Below, in pieces: positions 6,443 to 9,984 of a DNA stretch of 9,984 nt; positions within the stretch are counted from its first letter, which is position 1; each line of letters starts with the position of its first letter. The position numbers and the translations under genes were made by a program. Under the pieces are notes generated by a model, which was not told where the DNA came from, ran no database searches, and saw only the letters and a program-made list of their open reading frames with translations. The stretch lies in assembly GCA_030066455.1 (NCBI GenBank), contig JASJBQ010000183.1, forward strand, positions 1 to 9,984, given 5' to 3'. This DNA comes from Desulfobacterales bacterium (GTDB lineage: Bacteria > Desulfobacterota > Desulfobacteria > Desulfobacterales > UBA5852).

Positions 6443-7387
6443 TTACCCCGGGCTATCGCCGGCGGCCTTGACGGTGTCGACGATGGCATGCAGGGCCTCC
6501 GGGTAAACCCAGGACGCGATCGTACACCCGTTGGCGAGGAAAAAGCGGCGGTCGCCGCCGGCGGCAAGCCCTTCTTGGACATGCGCGCGCAAAAAACGTC
6601 GCGACCGGCGGGCCACCAGGGTCTGGTCGATCCCTCCCATGAGACAGGCGTCGGTTCGATCGCGAATAGCGGCCAAATCGGGGCCCTGGGGACCACGGTC
6701 CCACCAGTTGAAGACCGGCACCGGCAGATCCAGAACATCGTCGAAAAACAAACCGTCGCCGTGAATGTGGGCGGTATTCATGACCGCTTGGCCGGCAATC
6801 GCTTCCAGGAGTCTGGCGGCATGCGGTTTGACGAACGCGAGAAAATCTTCACGGGGCAGGATTTCAGATCCGGCGGCAACCGACAGGAAGATCCCCGCCG
6901 CCCCACGCGCAAGCGATTCGCGGCAGTAGGCGATGAGGTTATCCGTGATGACTTGCAAGGTGCTCGTCAGGGCCTCCGGATAACGCCTCATCAGGCGTTC
7001 CATGTTTTCGCCGGCCAGACCGCGTCGCAGGCTCTGCCAGGGATCGAAAACCGTGTCGACGAAGTAGGCCCGACCGTCTAAAGCGGCCTGAATTGCCTCA
7101 ATGGCCTTCAATTGCTTCCGCCACCCGGTCGCCGACGGATCGAACGGACCGAATTGGCGTAGGTCTTCGGGACCGCACACCGTATCAACGCCCGCCGGAG
7201 CCGGATAGAAGTAATCATTCATCACCTTGAGAAAATCAAAGTCATAGTGGTCGAAATAGTCAAGACTGGCACGGGCGAAACCATCCCCCCCGGCATGCTG
7301 AAGGCCGAAGTGGTACCAGAGTGAAACCGGCGGCCGGTCCGGCGCGTGTCCCGCCAGGACCGCGTCAATGCGTTCGATCTTGTTCAT
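6443..7387 (-). CDS. Uroporphyrinogen decarboxylase / MtaA-type methyltransferase family protein
   Basis: A 314-residue TIM-barrel protein of the URO-D superfamily. Family traits seen: the opening NKIERIDAVLAGHAPDRPPVSLW (split here as 2-12 and 13-24), the barrel-core motif NTAHIHGDG (204-212), NWWDRGPQ (227-234), GGIDQ (251-255) and NGCTI (286-290). The N-terminus lacks the RQAGR-type substrate motif of true HemE, so haem synthesis is unlikely. In MtaA/CmuA-type corrinoid methyltransferases zinc is bound by an H-x-C motif and a distant Cys. Here the first motif is H-x-H (207, 209) and the second is C288, so a variant metal site is possible. No corrinoid protein or activase gene is in the window. 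It begins 72 bp after the SpoIIE-type phosphatase on the same strand, so it may share its transcript. The Shine-Dalgarno match is weak. Confidence 0.9.
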   Translation of the reverse strand: MNKIERIDAVLAGHAPDRPPVSLWYHFGLQHAGGDGFARASLDYFDHYDFDFLKVMNDYFYPAPAGVDTVCGPEDLRQFGPFDPSATGWRKQLKAIEAIQAALDGRAYFVDTVFDPWQSLRRGLAGENMERLMRRYPEALTSTLQVITDNLIAYCRESLARGAAGIFLSVAAGSEILPREDFLAFVKPHAARLLEAIAGQAVMNTAHIHGDGLFFDDVLDLPVPVFNWWDRGPQGPDLAAIRDRTDACLMGGIDQTLVARRSRRFLRAHVQEGLAAGGDRRFFLANGCTIASWVYPEALHAIVDTVKAAGDSPG

Positions 7388-7459
7388 GTCAGCTTACATT
7401 CCGGATAGTGGGGTGGATTTGACAGGCTGAACGCCGCTGGCGCTCGCCATGGAAATGAT

Positions 7460-9007
7460 TCACGCCCGGGTGACGATTTTGACGATGACCAAGGTGATGT
7501 CGTCTTCGGGCTGGAGCCCCCCGGTGAATTCATAGAGGGCCGTGCGGACGTCTTGGACGATGGTTTCCGCCGGCATCCGCGCCGATTTGCGGATCAGGGT
7601 TTTGAAGCGTTCCTTGCCAAACATCTCGCCCCGGGCGTTGCGGGCCTCCCAAACCCCGTCCGTACCGACGGCAATGATCGATCCGGGAGGCAAATTGTCC
7701 GCATGCCCGACGTCGATGGGCCAATCGTCGCTGATGCCCAGGGGCAGCCCTTCGCCGCCCAGCTCCTCGAAGCGATCCGCATCCGGATGATAGACCAGGG
7801 CCGGGTCGTGTCCGGCCCGCACCCAGCGCAGTTCACGCCGACGACGGTCCAGTTGGAGGGCGAAGAGGGTCATGAACCGGTCGGTCGTGCTGAAATCCTC
7901 GAGCAGGGTCCGGTTGAGATCGTCGACGATCTCGTCCAGCTTGCCCGGTGCGGCGAAACGCTCGCGCATGGCCGTGCGGGCCGTTGCCATCAGCAGGGCC
8001 GAATCGACACCGTGGCCGGCGATGTCGGCCACGGTCACGGCCAGGAGATCGTCTCCGGCCTCGCTGCCACGCGGCTGCTTGAGGTAATCGAAATAGTCGC
8101 CGCCGATTTCTTCGCAGGGAATGCTGATACCGGCAATGTCCAGCCCGGCGATCTGCGGCGGTTTCTTCGGCAACAGGCTTTTCTGAACCTCGCCGGCCAG
8201 AAGCAGCGAGCGCTTTTGTTCGGTCAGATCGGTGACAAAGGCCACATGACCGAGCTGTTGGCCATCCTCGTCGAACAGCGTATTGCCATGGATCAGGACA
8301 GGCACACGTCGACCGTCTTTGGCGACGTAGGCGCCTTCAAAAACACGGATCTTGGATTTTATCAGACGTTCGGCAGCATGCGTCGCAAGGAAGCGCTTGA
8401 ACTCTTCGGTGGCCAGGGCAAAGGGCTTTTTACCGATCAATTCCCGACGGTCATAGCCCAACATCCGGCAATAGGCCTCGTTCACTTCGATGATCCGCCA
8501 TTGGTCGTCCATCATCACGAAACCCTCGGCCGCCGTCTCGAGGATGCGTCGGAACTTGGCCTCGCTGCGGCTGAGTTCCTCCTCGGCCAGTTTGCGCTCG
8601 GTGATATCGACGACAATCCCCTGGTAGTAAATGATCTTTCCGTCGGCATCGCGTTCGGTCGTCGTGGTGTCCTCGACCCAGCGGACGTCTCCGTCGCGGG
8701 TGACGATGCGGTAGAGTTGGGTGTAATCGCCGATATCCCGGGCGGCATAGGACTCGATCTCCTGTCCCAGACGCTCATGGTCGTCGGGATGAACGATGTC
8801 GGCAAAATTAATTCTCTCCTCCAGAAAATCTTCAGCACTGTAGCCGGTAAGCGCGATGTTCTCGGAGACATAAACCAGTTTGGTATCCGGCGCCGGCAAG
8901 CGCCTGAATAGAACGACCGGGCTCTTCTCGACAATCTTCATCGCCAGGCGCAGACGCTCACGCATATCATTGGCGTTGGTGATATCGACGGGGACTTGAT
9001 CGGTCAT
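7460..9007 (-). CDS. PAS-PAS-SpoIIE (RsbU-type) serine/threonine phosphatase
   Basis: A 515-residue cytoplasmic sensor phosphatase expected to dephosphorylate an anti-sigma-factor antagonist (STAS protein) in response to a PAS-sensed signal. Domains: PAS 1 about 22-138 with its PAC end (GIVVDITERK); PAS 2 about 147-265 (ILETAAEGFVMMDD onward, ending VAFVTDLTEQK); then a PP2C/SpoIIE domain about 270-513. Metal-binding acidic residues are intact: D304 in EIGGDYFDY, D328 in VADIAGHG, D450 in GTDGVWE, and EDD (501-503) before ITLVIVK. LLAGEVQKSLLP (269-280) is the usual lead-in helix of RsbU-type enzymes. There are no membrane helices. No partner STAS protein, anti-sigma kinase or sigma factor is adjacent. 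The ATG at 9007 has only a poor Shine-Dalgarno match. A perfect TATAAT on the minus strand (9152-9147), about 140 bp upstream, is a possible -10 element without a good -35. Confidence 0.96.
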   Translation of the reverse strand: MTDQVPVDITNANDMRERLRLAMKIVEKSPVVLFRRLPAPDTKLVYVSENIALTGYSAEDFLEERINFADIVHPDDHERLGQEIESYAARDIGDYTQLYRIVTRDGDVRWVEDTTTTERDADGKIIYYQGIVVDITERKLAEEELSRSEAKFRRILETAAEGFVMMDDQWRIIEVNEAYCRMLGYDRRELIGKKPFALATEEFKRFLATHAAERLIKSKIRVFEGAYVAKDGRRVPVLIHGNTLFDEDGQQLGHVAFVTDLTEQKRSLLLAGEVQKSLLPKKPPQIAGLDIAGISIPCEEIGGDYFDYLKQPRGSEAGDDLLAVTVADIAGHGVDSALLMATARTAMRERFAAPGKLDEIVDDLNRTLLEDFSTTDRFMTLFALQLDRRRRELRWVRAGHDPALVYHPDADRFEELGGEGLPLGISDDWPIDVGHADNLPPGSIIAVGTDGVWEARNARGEMFGKERFKTLIRKSARMPAETIVQDVRTALYEFTGGLQPEDDITLVIVKIVTRA

Positions 9008-9351
9008 AACAGGAATCCGTTCGCTAGATTTATTAGTGATTAAGAATAGTCAGCGGTCGCGGGGATGGCAACCTCGCCGCCGCCTGCGGAATTCGCGCCG
9101 ATGAAGCGGCCGGCTTGGTACCGGATGATGTTTTCACGCTGAATTTATTATAGAAACCGACTTGCATGGGGTTATATTTCAAGCTATGAAGAAAGAAGCA
9201 AGCTGTAACCGGGCCCCAATGGTCTGTCGACCGATACCGCCGGTCGTCCAGCGGACAATCTTATTGGTATGGGGCCGATGGGCCCGGAGCCTGAAACCGG
9301 GCCGCTCGTTGAAATGACCAAACGCCGTGCGAGCAAGGGAGGGCCGAAGGT
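9008..9351. other. Divergent intergenic region with structured leader
   Basis: 344 bp between the divergent phosphatase and ankyrin genes, with no convincing gene. The left half has A/T-rich patches (9020-9045, 9140-9155) suitable for promoters on either strand: TATAAT on the minus strand at 9152-9147, and a weak TTGCAT-N17-TATGAA on the plus strand at 9162-9190. The right half (9209-9303) is GC-rich with several self-complementary segments, listed separately. The ankyrin gene's ribosome binding site, GGAGG at 9338-9342, lies 9 nt before its ATG. Confidence 0.5.
9209..9303 (+). promoter_or_regulatory. Possible structured 5' leader with alternative pairings
   Basis: Segment A, CCGGGCCC (9209-9216), is complementary to segment B, GGGCCCGG (9280-9287). 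Segment B can instead pair with segment C, CCGGGCC (9297-9303), across a 9-nt loop. A:B and B:C exclude each other. Inside A:B lie two small hairpins, CGACCG/CGGTCG (9228-9233 with 9241-9246) and GTCC/GGAC (9246-9249 with 9253-9256); they share base 9246, so both cannot form at full length. GGCCCC/GGGGCC (9212-9217 with 9271-9276) is another option. There is no U run, so this is not an intrinsic terminator. It matches no riboswitch class I know. GC-rich DNA makes such 7-8-nt complements fairly likely by chance. Confidence 0.3.
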
Positions 9352-9984
9352 ATGCGTATCATCGTCCAACTGTGTGTGGTCACCTTGATCTTCTCTCTGA
9401 TGTTCAGTCTGCTATCCGTTCCCGTGCTCCAGGCCCAAAGTGAGGCCGACCATCTGCTGAAGGCCGCCACCCAGGGCAATCTTGAAAATCTGGGACAACT
9501 CCTGGACAGCGGTGTGGATGTCAATGTCCAAAACAGTGCCGGATGGACCGCCCTGATGAAAGCTTCACTGGAGGGCCGCGGCAACATTGTCCAGGAACTT
9601 CTGGCGCGCGGCGCTGATGTCAACATCAAGGAGCGTGCCGGATGGACCGCCCTGATGCAGGCGGCGCAGTTCGGCCATCTCGATATTGTCAAAATTCTGG
9701 CCGCCAGGGGTGCCCGTCTCGACGACCAGAGCGTCAACGGTTCCACCGGCCTCATGTTTGCCGCCTTAAACGGTCATGGCCAGGTTGTGAATTTTCTCCT
9801 CGGTCAAAATGCCAAGGTGAACCTGCAGGATCGCCTCGGACGCAGTGCCCTCATGCTGGCGGCCTCCGAAGGCCATGCCGCCATCGTCAAACAGTTGTTG
9901 GCCAAGGGCGCCAAAGCCGACCTGACCAACAAATCCGGCAAAACCGCCCTGGATGTCGCCACGGCCGAAGGACATGATCAGGTG
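9352..9984 (+). CDS. Exported ankyrin-repeat protein (3' partial)
   Basis: The frame stays open to the right edge (211 codons seen, no stop). ATG 9352 is preceded by GGAGG 9 nt upstream. The N-terminus has a Sec signal peptide: basic RIIVQ, a hydrophobic core of about 7-26, and likely cleavage after VLQA (25-28). The mature part is a tandem array of ankyrin repeats with a 33-residue period, starting about residue 33: helix-turn-helix units such as GWTALMKAS (64-72), GWTALMQAA (97-105), STGLMFAALNGH (131-142), RSALMLAASEGH (164-175) and KTALDVATAEGH (197-208), each with a GA/VDVN- or GAK-type turn. At least five repeats are visible. It probably mediates protein-protein binding in the periplasm. 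Periplasmic ankyrin proteins are known next to catalases and in envelope functions, but no partner is seen here. Confidence 0.94.
   Translation, partial: MRIIVQLCVVTLIFSLMFSLLSVPVLQAQSEADHLLKAATQGNLENLGQLLDSGVDVNVQNSAGWTALMKASLEGRGNIVQELLARGADVNIKERAGWTALMQAAQFGHLDIVKILAARGARLDDQSVNGSTGLMFAALNGHGQVVNFLLGQNAKVNLQDRLGRSALMLAASEGHAAIVKQLLAKGAKADLTNKSGKTALDVATAEGHDQV

Noticed and set aside
5864..7081. 405-codon plus-strand frame spanning the end of the 252-aa gene and most of the URO-D-like gene
   Set aside because: It overlaps two better genes, is Arg/Pro-rich out-of-frame translation, and shows no domain.
7553..8911. Long open frame (452 codons) on the plus strand opposite the phosphatase gene
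   Set aside because: It is the antisense shadow of a well-supported SpoIIE-type gene in high-GC DNA. It shows no recognisable domain and no ribosome binding site.
9209..9303. Cyclic-di-GMP (GEMM) riboswitch
   Set aside because: The conserved GEMM core and tetraloop-receptor elements are not present; only generic GC-rich complementarity is seen.
9186..9317. 43-codon frame in the leader before the ankyrin gene
   Set aside because: No ribosome binding site and Arg/Pro-rich composition typical of untranslated GC-rich DNA. A leader peptide cannot be excluded but is not supported.

Overview
This is a GC-rich stretch of bacterial chromosome. I infer a Desulfobacterota (Desulfosarcina-like, anaerobic deltaproteobacterial) origin. 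The evidence is the sensory style: a PAS domain with a C-x10-CPWC signature fused to a sigma-54 activator, an orphan uroporphyrinogen-decarboxylase-like methyltransferase, and a PAS-linked SpoIIE-type phosphatase. No rRNA, tRNA, CRISPR array, transposase or phage gene was seen, so no taxonomic marker fixes the assignment.

Layout, left to right. (1) 1-1713 (+): 3' part of a PAS-PAS-AAA+-Fis sigma-54 enhancer-binding protein whose start lies off the left edge. (2) 1714-2063: AT-rich regulatory region with a correctly spaced sigma-54-like -24/-12 element. It leads to a 54-residue single-pass membrane protein at 2064-2228 (+) with a strong ribosome binding site. (3) 2358-2402: an 18-bp perfect hairpin acting as a bidirectional terminator between convergent units. 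(4) 2449-5376 (-): a metallophosphoesterase that overlaps by 8 bp a ParB-like/DUF4032-like/AsnC-C-terminal-like fusion protein, followed after 248 bp by an exported PpiC/SurA-type prolyl isomerase. (5) 5605-6363 (+): an unrecognised 252-residue cytoplasmic protein. (6) 6443-9007 (-): a PAS-PAS-SpoIIE/RsbU phosphatase followed by a URO-D/MtaA-type protein. (7) 9008-9351: an intergenic region with possible mutually exclusive RNA pairings, then an exported ankyrin-repeat protein from 9352 that runs off the right edge.

The genes look like housekeeping, signalling and envelope functions, not a mobile or defence island. The most coherent local hypothesis is that the sigma-54 activator drives the small membrane protein next to it. 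The most unusual protein is the ParB-like/AsnC-type fusion coupled to a phosphoesterase. The structured leader ahead of the ankyrin gene is the best candidate for an undescribed RNA element, but the evidence for it is weak. I do not see a convincing new multi-gene system.
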